The notes under the pieces: generated by a model
Seen by the model: the letters and a program-made list of their open reading frames with translations, nothing else
Told to the model about the DNA's origin: nothing
The model's database searches: none
Translations under genes and position numbers: made by a program
Shown: piece by piece, positions 29,038 to 37,820 of the stretch
How positions within the stretch are numbered: the stretch's first letter is position 1
Layout of the letters: each line of letters begins with the position of its first letter
Source: Protula sp. h YS-2021
Lineage: Eukaryota > Annelida > Polychaeta > Sabellida > Serpulidae
NCBI GenBank assembly: GCA_949752745.1
Contig: OX457034.1
Span: forward strand, 7,152,904 to 7,216,903
DNA length: 64,000 bases
Direction of reading: 5' to 3'

Positions 29038-29661
29038 ATGGAGAACAAGACAAGCAGCTTTAAAATTAGTGCAAACTTAATCATTACTGTGGAGCATGGA
29101 GAATATGGACCATTTCTACGCATCACACGTGGAGAGAGATGGTGTGCTTATTCACCATCTTTGTGGAAGATTGTGTGCCAGAGCTTGAAAAATTTACGCG
29201 ACATTGGCTTCAAACTGTACTTAACGCAAACGAAGTGGCTTGAAGTCATTTCATACTTGGATATGCGCTATGTGAGTTTTGTGCGCACGTCACGGTTTGA
29301 AGGGAAAGAATACACACATCACATCAACATGAATGATGGTGAATGGGAGACACTGCTTCAGGAGATGGACAACATCAACTCAGCCCTATCACCATGTGAG
29401 GAATGTCATGTCATAACTCCTATCAAGCTGCAAAAGGAAGGTCGGATGAAGGTGTCAAAGCTATCCAAGAAAAGGCTGGCTGAAGTTCAGTTGGAGAACA
29501 TGAACGTACAAAATCAACTTGGACTTACCTGTGACTATTGCGGTGCTTGTGGATATGTGGAGGATTATCATTGCCACTGCCACAAGTATAATTGCAAGAT
29601 GTGTGAACCAAACAACTTCTGCGGCAAGCGTGGAGTACTTAAAGTCTGTGAAGCAAAGTAA
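29038..29661 (+). CDS. Two PC4-like units plus zinc-binding tail
   Basis: 207 residues, orthologue of 6387-7007. The ATG at 29038 (MENKTSSFK) aligns with the Mav-1 start; an upstream in-frame ATG at 28948 overlaps the previous gene and is not conserved. Two strand-rich units end YSPSLWKIVCQSL and MNDGEWETLLQEM. In the zinc tail the last C-x2-C of Mav-1 reads C-x2-R, so one ligand is lost here. Central residues are more conserved than the tail. Confidence 0.65.
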   Translation: MENKTSSFKISANLIITVEHGEYGPFLRITRGERWCAYSPSLWKIVCQSLKNLRDIGFKLYLTQTKWLEVISYLDMRYVSFVRTSRFEGKEYTHHINMNDGEWETLLQEMDNINSALSPCEECHVITPIKLQKEGRMKVSKLSKKRLAEVQLENMNVQNQLGLTCDYCGACGYVEDYHCHCHKYNCKMCEPNNFCGKRGVLKVCEAK

Positions 29662-29679
29662 AAGTGACATTGAAACAAG

Positions 29680-30012
29680 ATGGACGCATGTTTTAAAAAA
29701 GCTTATGTTGACTTGATGATTGCTAAACTTGCTTGTTGTGGCACTCCAGACTATCAACTTTATCATTTAGACGCTTTTTGGGATATTGTACATCACAGTC
29801 TTGATGTGATTGAACTACATTCAAGATTTCTTGGAGAATGTCATAAAATTGGAGTAGAAGAAGATTCTGACTTTGACTTTGATTCTGCACTTTATTCTGC
29901 TCGCACTGATGTGGAAGTATATTTCACCGTAGTTGACTATTTGAGAGATTCTTGTGGACTACAAGAAGAAGAGGAAACCGAGCAGCTTTATCAGGTAAGA
30001 GAACCTTTTTAA
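29680..30012 (+). CDS. Short helical accessory protein
   Basis: 110 residues beginning MDACFKKAYVDLMIAKL. Counterpart of 7072-7359 with the same FW-D/E, FLGEC and acidic D-F-D-S-A segments and a longer acidic tail. A CAG|GTAAGA donor-like site at 29994 and a TTACTAG acceptor-like site at 30061 could define a 67-nt intron, which would end the protein two codons later; I consider it unspliced. Function unknown. Confidence 0.6.
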   Translation: MDACFKKAYVDLMIAKLACCGTPDYQLYHLDAFWDIVHHSLDVIELHSRFLGECHKIGVEEDSDFDFDSALYSARTDVEVYFTVVDYLRDSCGLQEEEETEQLYQVREPF

Positions 30013-30045
30013 TCATCTTTGTAACAACATAGTGAATTGATAACC

Positions 30046-30177
30046 ATGTTTTTCTTACTAGCAAATTTAGTTTTATGTGAGTGGTTTCAACGTAAACAAA
30101 GAAAGAACATGATAGAAGAGGCAGCAAATATATTAAAAGATATTTTATTACAGGAAGAAACCGACATGTCAGAATAA
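30046..30177 (+). CDS. Tiny putative membrane protein, 43 residues
   Basis: ATG in good context (ACC before ATG). Starts MFFLLANLVLCEWF, a hydrophobic segment, then a basic QRKQRK patch and an amphipathic helix (IEEAANILKDILLQEE). This layout suits a type II/III micro-membrane protein. It sits in the 33-bp and 15-bp gaps between two genes of the same strand and is absent from Mav-1. No homologue recognised; it could be chance. Confidence 0.4.
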   Translation: MFFLLANLVLCEWFQRKQRKNMIEEAANILKDILLQEETDMSE

Positions 30178-30192
30178 AGAAACAAAGTCAAC

Positions 30193-30630
30193 ATGGAGAA
30201 TCTTGTACTATTCAGTGGTCACAAGGACGTTCTTTCAAACATGTTTCCAACACGACTTGAAAAGTATGGACATGTGTTCAACTCAAGTGAAGCGTTGTAT
30301 CAATATGAGAAAGCAGTGTTTCATCACCGTCAAGATATTGCTTCAGCCATTGTGTCATCCAGAAATGGATATGAAGCGAAACGTATTGCTAAAGGGATAA
30401 AACCATGTCCTTTATGGCATACAGTAAAGAGAAGTAAAATGCAAGATGTTTTACAAGTCAAATGGAATCAGTGTGTATTGTTTCGCAACAAGTTGAAAGA
30501 ATGTAAAGATAAAACTTTAGTTGAAGCAACGTATGATCATTGGTGGGGAGCTGGTGTGAAACATGTGTCATCTGAATATCCTGGTCAGAATATTATGGGA
30601 AAGTTGTTAGAACTGTTCTGTGAGACTTGA
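30193..30630 (+). CDS. NADAR (YbiA-like) domain N-glycosidase
   Basis: 145 residues, the length of a lone NADAR domain. Visible in order: FSGHKDVLSNMFP, then NSSEALYQYEKA (the S-x-E-x2-Y-Q-x2-K core), YEAKRIAKGI, LWHTVKRSKMQDVL with K-W, LVEATYDHWWGAG, and PGQNIMGKLL. NADAR enzymes cleave N-glycosidic bonds: bacterial and plant members hydrolyse riboflavin intermediates, and others act on ADP-ribosylated guanine or NAD-related molecules. In a virus-like element it could reverse host ADP-ribosylation or alter NAD signalling; that is inference. Present only in Mav-2. Confidence 0.88.
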   Translation: MENLVLFSGHKDVLSNMFPTRLEKYGHVFNSSEALYQYEKAVFHHRQDIASAIVSSRNGYEAKRIAKGIKPCPLWHTVKRSKMQDVLQVKWNQCVLFRNKLKECKDKTLVEATYDHWWGAGVKHVSSEYPGQNIMGKLLELFCET

Positions 30631-30776
30631 TGTGCAGACGTGTGAACATGGAGAAGTGTGTTAAGTGAACAACAACTGGAAAAAACTTGCTGAACTTGAC
30701 AGACTTGTGCTGCATTGCCGGAGCAGCATAACTTGACAGACTTGCACTGCATTGCAACATCTCACAAGACTGCATA
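30631..30776. other. Spacer with an ACTTGACAGACTTG direct repeat
   Basis: ACTTGACAGACTTG followed by a GCTGCATTGC or CACTGCATTGC segment occurs twice, near 30695 and 30731, between the NADAR gene and the next ATG. Possibly the scar of the extra-gene insertion relative to Mav-1. Confidence 0.4.
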
Positions 30777-31112
30777 ATGGCGGACATGACACTGAGACAA
30801 TATATTGTGCAAAAAGCTTATTGTGAAGAAATGTTATCAGCTGTAAAAAAGTTTGCATATTTAGTCTGTCCTGCTTGTCAACATGAAGAGTGTCAAGAAC
30901 ATACTTGTCATACCGCATGTGTTTATACATATTGGAATGAAGCTAAATATTACATTCATTTAGAAATGCAAGTGTTAGAGAATGCAAATCAACGTTGTGA
31001 GAAATATGGTGTAGATGCTATTACATTGGATGAACTCAGTCATTGGTTAGTGTTCATTGAAGACCAATGGTCTCCAGTGATTCATACCATTGTATCTATA
31101 CTTGATTTGTAA
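30777..31112 (+). CDS. Cys-rich accessory protein of 111 residues
   Basis: MADMTLRQYIVQKAYCEEML, orthologue of 7359-7691. Cys/His cluster C-x2-C, CQEHTCHTAC, then a helical half with LDELSHWLVFIEDQW. One residue longer than in Mav-1. Kept next to the integrase in both elements even though the upstream neighbours differ. No characterised family recognised. Confidence 0.7.
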   Translation: MADMTLRQYIVQKAYCEEMLSAVKKFAYLVCPACQHEECQEHTCHTACVYTYWNEAKYYIHLEMQVLENANQRCEKYGVDAITLDELSHWLVFIEDQWSPVIHTIVSILDL

Positions 31113-31222
31113 AAACTTGTTAGTTATAAATACATATTAGTTAAGTTACTATGTTAGTTAAGTGATGTTGGTTGAGTTATAAAATAAAAGCTGTTCTGTT
31201 CAGACGTGTTTTTTCATTCATC

Positions 31223-32323
31223 ATGTCGACGTGGAAAGACTACTTGACTGATATTTACTTCAAACCTGGACAGCCTGGAGCATTTGTTGGTCCTTACAAA
31301 CTGTATCACATCTTAAGAAAACATGATCAACCAGTCACACAGTCACAAGTGAAGAAATGGCTGCAGGATCAAGATGCTTTTAGTTTACTCCAACCTGTCA
31401 AATACAGGTTCAAAAGACAACGTGTGATTACACGTGGCATTGATGACATGTGGGATATTGATTTGGCTGATATGGGAAACATAGCTCCCTATAATGATGA
31501 CATACGCTTTTTACTCATTGTCATTGATGTGTTTTCCAAATATGTCTGGGTACAGCCAATCCCTAATAAATCACATACCAGCGTCATACAAGCTTTCCAA
31601 AAGATTTTTCATGACACACGACGAAGACCGCGAACTCTAAGGTCTGATAAAGGAACAGAATTTAAAAACAGATGGGTAAAAGCATTTTTGAAGAAAGAAG
31701 GCATTCATGCTTATACCACAAAGAATGAAACCAAAGCCAACTTTGCTGAAAGAGTCATTCGTACTCTAAAGGGAATGATGTATCGGTATTTTCTACATAA
31801 TCAAACTTACCGTTATTTGGACATTCTTCCAGACTTGGTGTACAATTACAACCATAGACCTCATGGTTCTCTTCCTAATAAATATGCTCCAGCCGAGATT
31901 CGTAAAGACAACGAATCAAAAGTGTGGAAGTATATGTATGTCGACAAACTGAAATTGAAACCGAAGAAGAAGAAGTACAAATTTAACATTGGCGATCATG
32001 TTCGCATTTCTCACATTAAATACGTGTTTCAACGGGATTATCACATCAAATGGACGCAAGAAGTCTTCATTGTCACACATCGTTGTAAGAAGCAAGGAAT
32101 ACATTTGTATCGTGTGAAAGACTTTTTAGATGAAGATATTGATGGCCATTTCTATGAAGAAGAACTGCAGAAAGTGACCAAAGATATTGAATCTATTTAT
32201 AGAATTGAAAAAGTCTTGAAAACACGTAAAAGACGAGGAGGTGTGAAAGAATTATTTGTCAAGTGGTTAGGTTGGCCAAACAAGTTTAACAGTAGGGTGA
32301 AAGAAACAGACATTCAAAAATAA
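31223..32323 (+). CDS. INT: Maverick integrase (DDE) with chromodomain
   Basis: 366 residues from MSTWKDYLTDIYF; the longer upstream frame is not conserved. Same catalytic triad as Mav-1 (Asp80, Asp142, Glu176) and a C-terminal chromodomain (FVKWLGW). The chromodomain's tail Trp (SWVKE in Mav-1) reads Arg here (SRVKE), a possible weakening of the aromatic cage. Stop is TAA where Mav-1 has TGA. Frame intact. Confidence 0.93.
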   Translation: MSTWKDYLTDIYFKPGQPGAFVGPYKLYHILRKHDQPVTQSQVKKWLQDQDAFSLLQPVKYRFKRQRVITRGIDDMWDIDLADMGNIAPYNDDIRFLLIVIDVFSKYVWVQPIPNKSHTSVIQAFQKIFHDTRRRPRTLRSDKGTEFKNRWVKAFLKKEGIHAYTTKNETKANFAERVIRTLKGMMYRYFLHNQTYRYLDILPDLVYNYNHRPHGSLPNKYAPAEIRKDNESKVWKYMYVDKLKLKPKKKKYKFNIGDHVRISHIKYVFQRDYHIKWTQEVFIVTHRCKKQGIHLYRVKDFLDEDIDGHFYEEELQKVTKDIESIYRIEKVLKTRKRRGGVKELFVKWLGWPNKFNSRVKETDIQK

Positions 32324-32979
32324 AGCAGCCATTTACATGTTTGGTCTCTGGACCTACAGGCAGTGGCAAAACGTCTCTGGTGAAGGAAATTCTAGAACAA
32401 AAGTTGATTAAACCCTCTCCAAAAAGCATTTTATGGCTCTATGCAGCAGATCAGCCTTTGTACAAGGGAATGAAAGGTGTGGAATTTTACCAAGGCATTC
32501 CAGATGACATTGAAGAGCGTTTTAACCCGAAGAAACCAAAACTTACTTATCATTGATGACTTAATGACCAAATGTCATAGTGATGAGCTATGACACGTCT
32601 CTTTAGTGTTGGCAGCAGTCATCAAAATCTAAGCATTATCTTTATTGTGCATAATTTATTCCATCATGGGAAAGAGATGCGAAATATTAGTTTGAATACA
32701 CATTATATCATTCTGTTTAAAAATCCGAGAGACAGTCAACAAATTAGTACATTGGCGCGGCAAATGTATCCTGGAAGATCTCAATTTCTCATAGAAGCCT
32801 ATCAAGATGCTTCTAGCAAACCTCATGGTTATTTATTCATTGATTTAAAACCGAAGACGAATGATCAACTACGTATTCGTACAGGCATTTTACCAAAAGA
32901 TACACATTATGTATATATTGATAAAGCAGTGTATGAACAAGAACCAACTCATTTGACCATTCGCAGTCAAGATGTCTAA
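32320..32979 (+). pseudogene. ATP: Packaging ATPase, start lost and frameshifted
   Basis: Orthologue of 8869-9528. Walker A GPTGSGKTS is kept. The ATGA overlap reads ATAA: one G-to-A change leaves a stop for the integrase (TGA to TAA) but removes the ATPase ATG. An extra A near 32537-32541 shifts the frame through the Walker B segment, and a lost base near 32587 restores it. The remainder to 32979 is open and well conserved. Confidence 0.88.
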
Positions 32980-33297
32980 ACGTATTCGAGCGAACCAGCC
33001 GTTTCTTCATTTGCTTGCACGCAGTGGGCCTAAACGACGTAAATCCTTGCTACAGCAAGCTACAAAGGAGGAATTAACAAGCTTGTTTGAAATTTGTTTG
33101 AATATATTGCAAGGACATTTACCCTTAAGCTCAAAACGGTTTAAGGAATTTAAACGTGAACGTCATACGCTTCGTACTCTAGCAGATAAGAAGATATCCC
33201 TTCGACAAAAAAGAAGTTGATTAATCAGAAAGGAGGATTCATTGGAGCTATTGCTAGATTGGCATTGCCCTTGTTAGCCAAACTGCTGTTAAAATGA
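32972..33297 (+). pseudogene. Conserved small Maverick protein, frameshifted
   Basis: Orthologue of 9521-9847. Loss of one base in an A-run near 33208 stops the frame after 82 residues (at 33220), removing the GGFIGAIA-type hydrophobic C-terminal helix, which is still recognisable in the next frame. A truncated product is possible. Confidence 0.75.
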
Positions 33298-33857
33298 AAC
33301 ATACGATGAAAATGGTCCTCATTCCTGAATATGAATATAAAATGTTATTAGAAAAGAAAAATGATATCAAAACAAAAGTCAATACACTTTTACGTGGGAA
33401 ACGAACACGTGAAAAGGCTATAGAAATATCTCAACTTCTTGGTCGTCATTTACGAACAAGTCAGTCTAGGCAAAAGCCCTCATCATCCTCACCTGAAAAG
33501 TCAGAAAAGCTATTTTTAAGTCATTTTCAACCTATTTATCATGGAAAAGTACTACAACTTTTAGCCGAACTGAAGAAACATGGTGTAAAATGGACAGACA
33601 AGAATGAACTTGTGTTGAAAACGGGCGATATTATCACAAATTCCAATATGGTTGATTTGATGAAAGAAGCATTGGTGGCGACAAGAAGAAAAGAACGAGC
33701 CATACCACCACATGGTTGGCATCCGTTTATCCAGGAAATTGTTGATGCTAATATTCCAAAAACAATGTTCAGTAAAAAGACCACTCGTGACGACATTACA
33801 ACAGAAATGAAACAACGTCAACAAAGACAGTTTTCTGAAGGATGGGAAAATTTTTAA
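33294..33857 (+). CDS. Conserved Maverick protein, coiled/basic, function unknown
   Basis: 187 residues, orthologue of 9844-10434, nine residues shorter because of a reduced Q/S linker. Keeps MKHTMKMVLIPEYEYKMLL, WTDKNELVLKTG and PPHGWHPFIQEIVDANIP. The ATGA junction with the upstream gene survives although that gene is frameshifted. Confidence 0.75.
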   Translation: MKHTMKMVLIPEYEYKMLLEKKNDIKTKVNTLLRGKRTREKAIEISQLLGRHLRTSQSRQKPSSSSPEKSEKLFLSHFQPIYHGKVLQLLAELKKHGVKWTDKNELVLKTGDIITNSNMVDLMKEALVATRRKERAIPPHGWHPFIQEIVDANIPKTMFSKKTTRDDITTEMKQRQQRQFSEGWENF

Positions 33858-34048
33858 CATGGCTGAAAGAGCTATGTTGTTGTGAGGAAGATAAACCAAC
33901 TATTCCTGTGAAGATCAGATGTACAAGTGCGTGTTGTGAAGGAGAAGTCATAGATCATCATGATGTGAAAGACCATTTGCATACTTGGTCGAATGGTGCG
34001 CGCGATCGTGAAGTATATAGACAACGTCAACGCACCTATACCATTTAG
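33842..34048 (+). CDS. Tiny putatively myristoylated/palmitoylated protein
   Basis: 68 residues starting inside the previous gene. MGKFLT fits an N-myristoylation site (Gly2, Thr6) and is followed at residues 12-14 by CCC, typical of added palmitoylation. A second Cys cluster (RCTSACCEGE) and a basic, His-rich tail follow. It would sit on a membrane face, perhaps aiding entry or assembly, but that is inference. The Mav-1 copy has a stop just before the first Cys run. Confidence 0.6.
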   Translation: MGKFLTWLKELCCCEEDKPTIPVKIRCTSACCEGEVIDHHDVKDHLHTWSNGARDREVYRQRQRTYTI

Positions 34049-34056
34049 TTCCAATC

Positions 34057-34818
34057 ATGGAGTCGAATAGTTTTTACATTACTTTGCCTAGCAATGCGAG
34101 TATGAACTATTCTCCCAACAACAAGGCTTCGAATTACCAAATTCGTATGCCTCGAACCATCTATTTGAATGGAAAATATGAAGTGGCTTTAGCTGAAATT
34201 CAATATCCACATACATGGACAACGATGAGACATGGCATGGACTATTCTATTCAGTTTCGACAACAACCCCTGGCAGATTCACTTGACACGATCAATATTC
34301 CCTATGGCTACTATAGAACCATACAAGAAATATGTAATGCAGTGAATGAAGAAGCGACTAATTCTATGAAAGATGAACTTAAAGAAGCTATTCGGATAAA
34401 GTATGATAAGATTAGACGACGTGTGTTTCTATTTCTAAATTATAGCTTTGAAGTGTCCTTTTCCGCTGGATTAGCTGAGATTTTAGGATTTATCCCAGAT
34501 CAATGGTATACCGAAACATGTACAGCTGACCATGAAGCGGATGTGAAACAGGGATTTTATACACTTTATGTGTATTGTAGCATCTGTGAAACACAAGTTG
34601 TTGGTGATTATTACGTTCCCTTACTACGTTCTGTTGGAATACAAGGTCATGATGGCGACATTGCTATGAAAACGTACGGCGAACCGCATTATGTTCCTGT
34701 AAACACGTCCAAATTTGACGTGATAGAAATGAATATTAAGGACGACACAGGCTATAATGTGCCATTTCAAACTGGAAAGGTGATCTGTAAACTACATTTT
34801 CGACCAAAAGCAATATGA
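34057..34818 (+). CDS. mCP: Minor capsid protein (penton-like)
   Basis: 253 residues, orthologue of 10683-11447, with the same SFYITLPSNASMNY opening and EVALAEIQYPHTW motif. One residue shorter near residue 79. Stop and next ATG overlap as ATGA (34815-34818). Only 8 bp follow the upstream tiny gene. Intact. Confidence 0.85.
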   Translation: MESNSFYITLPSNASMNYSPNNKASNYQIRMPRTIYLNGKYEVALAEIQYPHTWTTMRHGMDYSIQFRQQPLADSLDTINIPYGYYRTIQEICNAVNEEATNSMKDELKEAIRIKYDKIRRRVFLFLNYSFEVSFSAGLAEILGFIPDQWYTETCTADHEADVKQGFYTLYVYCSICETQVVGDYYVPLLRSVGIQGHDGDIAMKTYGEPHYVPVNTSKFDVIEMNIKDDTGYNVPFQTGKVICKLHFRPKAI

Positions 34819-35156
34819 AAGCTTATACACACGATCCGTCTGCATATCGCAACCATTTCCTTCGTCAAGTGGGCGGGGAATTACCAGGATTCAAAGGAGC
34901 GCGAATCCAATATGGCGATGGTATTGGTTCCATACTGGGATCATTGGCTCGCAAAGCTATTCCACTACTTAAGGCTGGGGCTAAGATCGTTGCGCCACAT
35001 CTTAAGAAGGCTGCAAAGAATGTCGCGAAAGATGTGACGGGCCGAGTAGCAGAACGTGTGTTTGGTGAACAAAAGCGCGTGCAACCGACGAAACGTGCCA
35101 GAAGACGAAAAACAGCCAGACGGATAACATCAAAATATCGCAAAGATATCTTTTGA
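34815..35156 (+). CDS. Small basic virion-type protein (pVI/pX-like layout)
   Basis: 113 residues, orthologue of 11444-11800; five residues are missing before the basic tail. Keeps QVGGELPGF and the IGSILGSLARKAIPLLKAG amphipathic helix. Intact. Confidence 0.7.
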   Translation: MKAYTHDPSAYRNHFLRQVGGELPGFKGARIQYGDGIGSILGSLARKAIPLLKAGAKIVAPHLKKAAKNVAKDVTGRVAERVFGEQKRVQPTKRARRRKTARRITSKYRKDIF

Positions 35157-35160
35157 AATC

Positions 35161-36530
35161 ATGTCTCTCATTCATAATCATTCGTGTGAATGTAGTCTTT
35201 CTCCATTGGAATGGTTTCACGTACCACCGACGCAAACTGCTGTAGAGAAAAGTTATAATGTTGACTATCAACCACTTACAAGCATTAGAGAAGGCGCTCC
35301 AATAGAATTCTACATTCCTGCGAGTACAGAAGAATATCTGGATTTAAAGAACAGCAAACTTCATATTGTATGTCGCATTCTAAAGGCCGATGGAACAGCT
35401 TGTGGCGCAGATGATAATGTCTCTTGCATCAATGATGTGTTTAATGGGTTATGGTCTAATATTGAATTGTTTCTGAATGATCGTTTGGTTTCGCATAGCA
35501 ACAATACTCATGGTTATACCAGCATTATCTCTCATCTCATCCATGATTCGGAAGAAAGTCTGCATTCTGAGCGCTCTATGCGTCTCATGTACAAGGATAC
35601 TGCTGGGTCAATGAATAGTCAGGTGAAAAGACCTAATCATGAACAATATGTATCCGGGTTTCATGTCAATGCTGACGGTGGTGACTTGGCTGAGCAAGGA
35701 AACAATGGCTTACATCATCGTTATTTGCATACACGTCTTAGCCGTGATGTTATGCTCATAGGTGGTTTAAGGATAGATTTGTTTGAGCAGGATCGTTATC
35801 TTCCGAATGGCATCAGTTTGAAATTGCGTTTCCATAGACAAAAAGATGACTATGTATATATGGCTGCAGATAATACCTATAAGGTAGAAGTGAAAGAGGC
35901 ATTTTTAACCATTCGCAAAGTGAGGGTGAGTCCAGGTATTCAGTTAGGACATACAGATGCATTGATGAAAGTCCTGCCAAGATCATCATCACTAGAAAAG
36001 AATGTAAAGTCTTAGCTATTCCAGCAGGATTTCAGTCTTTTGTGAAAGATAGCATCTTTTTGGGTCAATTACCAAATCGTATTGTCATTGGTCTGGTTCA
36101 TAATGAAGCTTTTGGTGGATCAGTATTGAGGAATCCGTATGATTTCAAACATTTTGATCTGGACTATATGCAACTGTACACGGATGGTGAACCAGTTCTA
36201 TCCAAACCTCTCAAGCTTGACATTACACAGAACAAATACCTGGACGCTTTTGAAACGCTTTACAAATCGTTTGATCGATTGAATGGTGAGAAGAGTTCCA
36301 TTATAAAACTGGAAGATTGGCCTAGAGGTTATTCTTTGTTTTCGTTTGACTTAACACCGGATTATGATGGCGATGATCATTTCCCCCTGATCAAGCATGG
36401 GAATTTGCGGCTAGAAATGAACTTTGCTACGGCTTTACAACATACCATCAATGTTATTGTCTATGCTGAATTTGACAACATTATTGAAATAAGTGCCAAT
36501 CGCAGCATCCAATTCGACTACCAGTCATGA
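35161..36530 (+). pseudogene. MCP: Major capsid protein, one-base frameshift
   Basis: Orthologue of the 457-residue protein at 11803. The first 273 or so codons and the last 163 are open and highly similar, but one A is missing from an A-run near 35968, so translation ends at 36015. The second part resumes in another frame to the ATGA junction at 36527. Confidence 0.9.
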
Positions 36531-36964
36531 ACACGAAGCAGATTGATGCCATACTGAGCCATGATGTTATGACTAAAGACTTATTTCAAGGCGTGTTTGC
36601 CATGGACCAGTTACCATCTTTACAACGCGGTGCCTATGTGATCAACACAGACGATCAAGATGAACCAGGAGAACATTGGGTGGCAGTGTATTATGATAAA
36701 GACCCCGCAGAATATTTTGACTCTTATGGACTGTTACCTCTCGATGATCGTTTAGACATGTTTTTAAGAAGTGACTATATGTATAATTCCATCTCATTAC
36801 AAACGCCAATATCATCGTCATGTGCTTTTTATTGTGTATATTATATATGGCATAGAGCTCGAGGTCAGAGTATGTTTGATATTGTGAATATATTAAAAAG
36901 AAAGGATGGCGATTTTATTGTAAAGGATTTTGTATATAGACATTACAAACCATTGTTTTATTAA
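36527..36964 (+). CDS. PRO: Adenain-like cysteine protease
   Basis: 145 residues, same length as Mav-1. His50, Asp65, Gln92 and Cys99 (SSCAFYCVYY) are all present. Begins in the ATGA overlap with the capsid stop. Intact. Confidence 0.9.
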   Translation: MNTKQIDAILSHDVMTKDLFQGVFAMDQLPSLQRGAYVINTDDQDEPGEHWVAVYYDKDPAEYFDSYGLLPLDDRLDMFLRSDYMYNSISLQTPISSSCAFYCVYYIWHRARGQSMFDIVNILKRKDGDFIVKDFVYRHYKPLFY

Positions 36965-37450
36965 TGGTGCTTTATTAATGTTGTTGTTTTATTAATGTTG
37001 TTGTTTTATCAATGTTGTTGTTTTATCAATGTTCTTGTTTTATTAATGTTGTTATTGTAGTAGTTAAGTTGTTGTTATATTAGTTAAGTTGTTGTTATAT
37101 TAGTTAAGTTGTTGTTGTTGTTAAATAAAACAAGTCAAGTTTCAAACAGTCTTGTTTATTGTGTTCTATTTACAAAGTCTATTTACAAACTCTATTTACA
37201 AACACTTAACTACAAACTCTTAACTATATGCTTCTATTTACAAAGTTTACAAACATTATTTACAAATTCTATTTACACTATTTACAAATTCTATATACAC
37301 TATTTACAAACACTATTTACAAAGTTTACAAACACTTAATTACAAATTCTTAACTACAAACTTCTATTTACACTATTTACAAATTCTTAACTACAAACTT
37401 CTATTTACAAACTCTTAACTACAAAGTTTATTTACACTATGTACAAACAT
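36965..37450. repeat. AT-rich repeats between convergent blocks
   Basis: Plus-strand TGTTGTTTTATTAATG-type repeats (36965-37120), then CTATTTACAAA/CTTAACTACAAA repeats (37165-37445). The equivalent Mav-1 region is only about 150 bp, so this grew after divergence. No gene. Confidence 0.8.
37125..37161. terminator. Two-way poly(A) region of Mav-2
   Basis: AATAAA at 37125-37130 (plus) and TTTATT at 37156-37161 (minus signal), 25 bp apart, as in Mav-1. Confidence 0.7.
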
Positions 37451-37451
37451 T

Positions 37452-37820
37452 TTATTTACAAACACAGTCATTTTTCAATACATTCATCAATGAATACCAT
37501 TCGTCAGAATTTAAATTGATATAGGTATCATAGACATTACATCCGTGTTTGTAAATGCTATGAAAGCTCACATAACGCACATCACCAAACTTTATCACTT
37601 TCACAGTTTCATGTTCAGACAGTTTCAGTTCATAGCCTTCTTCTATGTCCATCAGCCACATAGGCTGTGTCACCTCAATGGATTTGGTACCTCGCTTGAG
37701 TTGTATTCCATGCTCTTTGAATTCAAGCGTCAGGTTCTTTCCAATCCAATGCTTGCAACAGCGCGTTCCATTCCACTGTGCTGAGGGTAATGTAGTCGTA
37801 GTGTTCTGTAAGCTCGTCAT
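37452..37820 (-). CDS. Small minus-strand protein, PC4-like pattern (distal gene)
   Basis: 122 residues from MTSLQN at 37820. Orthologue of 13761-14141; keeps WIGKNLTLEFKE, ELKLSEHE and a closing YINLNSDEWYSL. Overlaps the upstream gene by 98 bp, exactly as in Mav-1, so the overlapping arrangement is old. Confidence 0.6.
   Translation of the reverse strand: MTSLQNTTTTLPSAQWNGTRCCKHWIGKNLTLEFKEHGIQLKRGTKSIEVTQPMWLMDIEEGYELKLSEHETVKVIKFGDVRYVSFHSIYKHGCNVYDTYINLNSDEWYSLMNVLKNDCVCK

Noticed and set aside
29995..30061. A 67-nt intron in the helical accessory gene
   Set aside because: Splice-like sites exist but joining gives a stop two codons later and no extra domain; other element genes look intronless.
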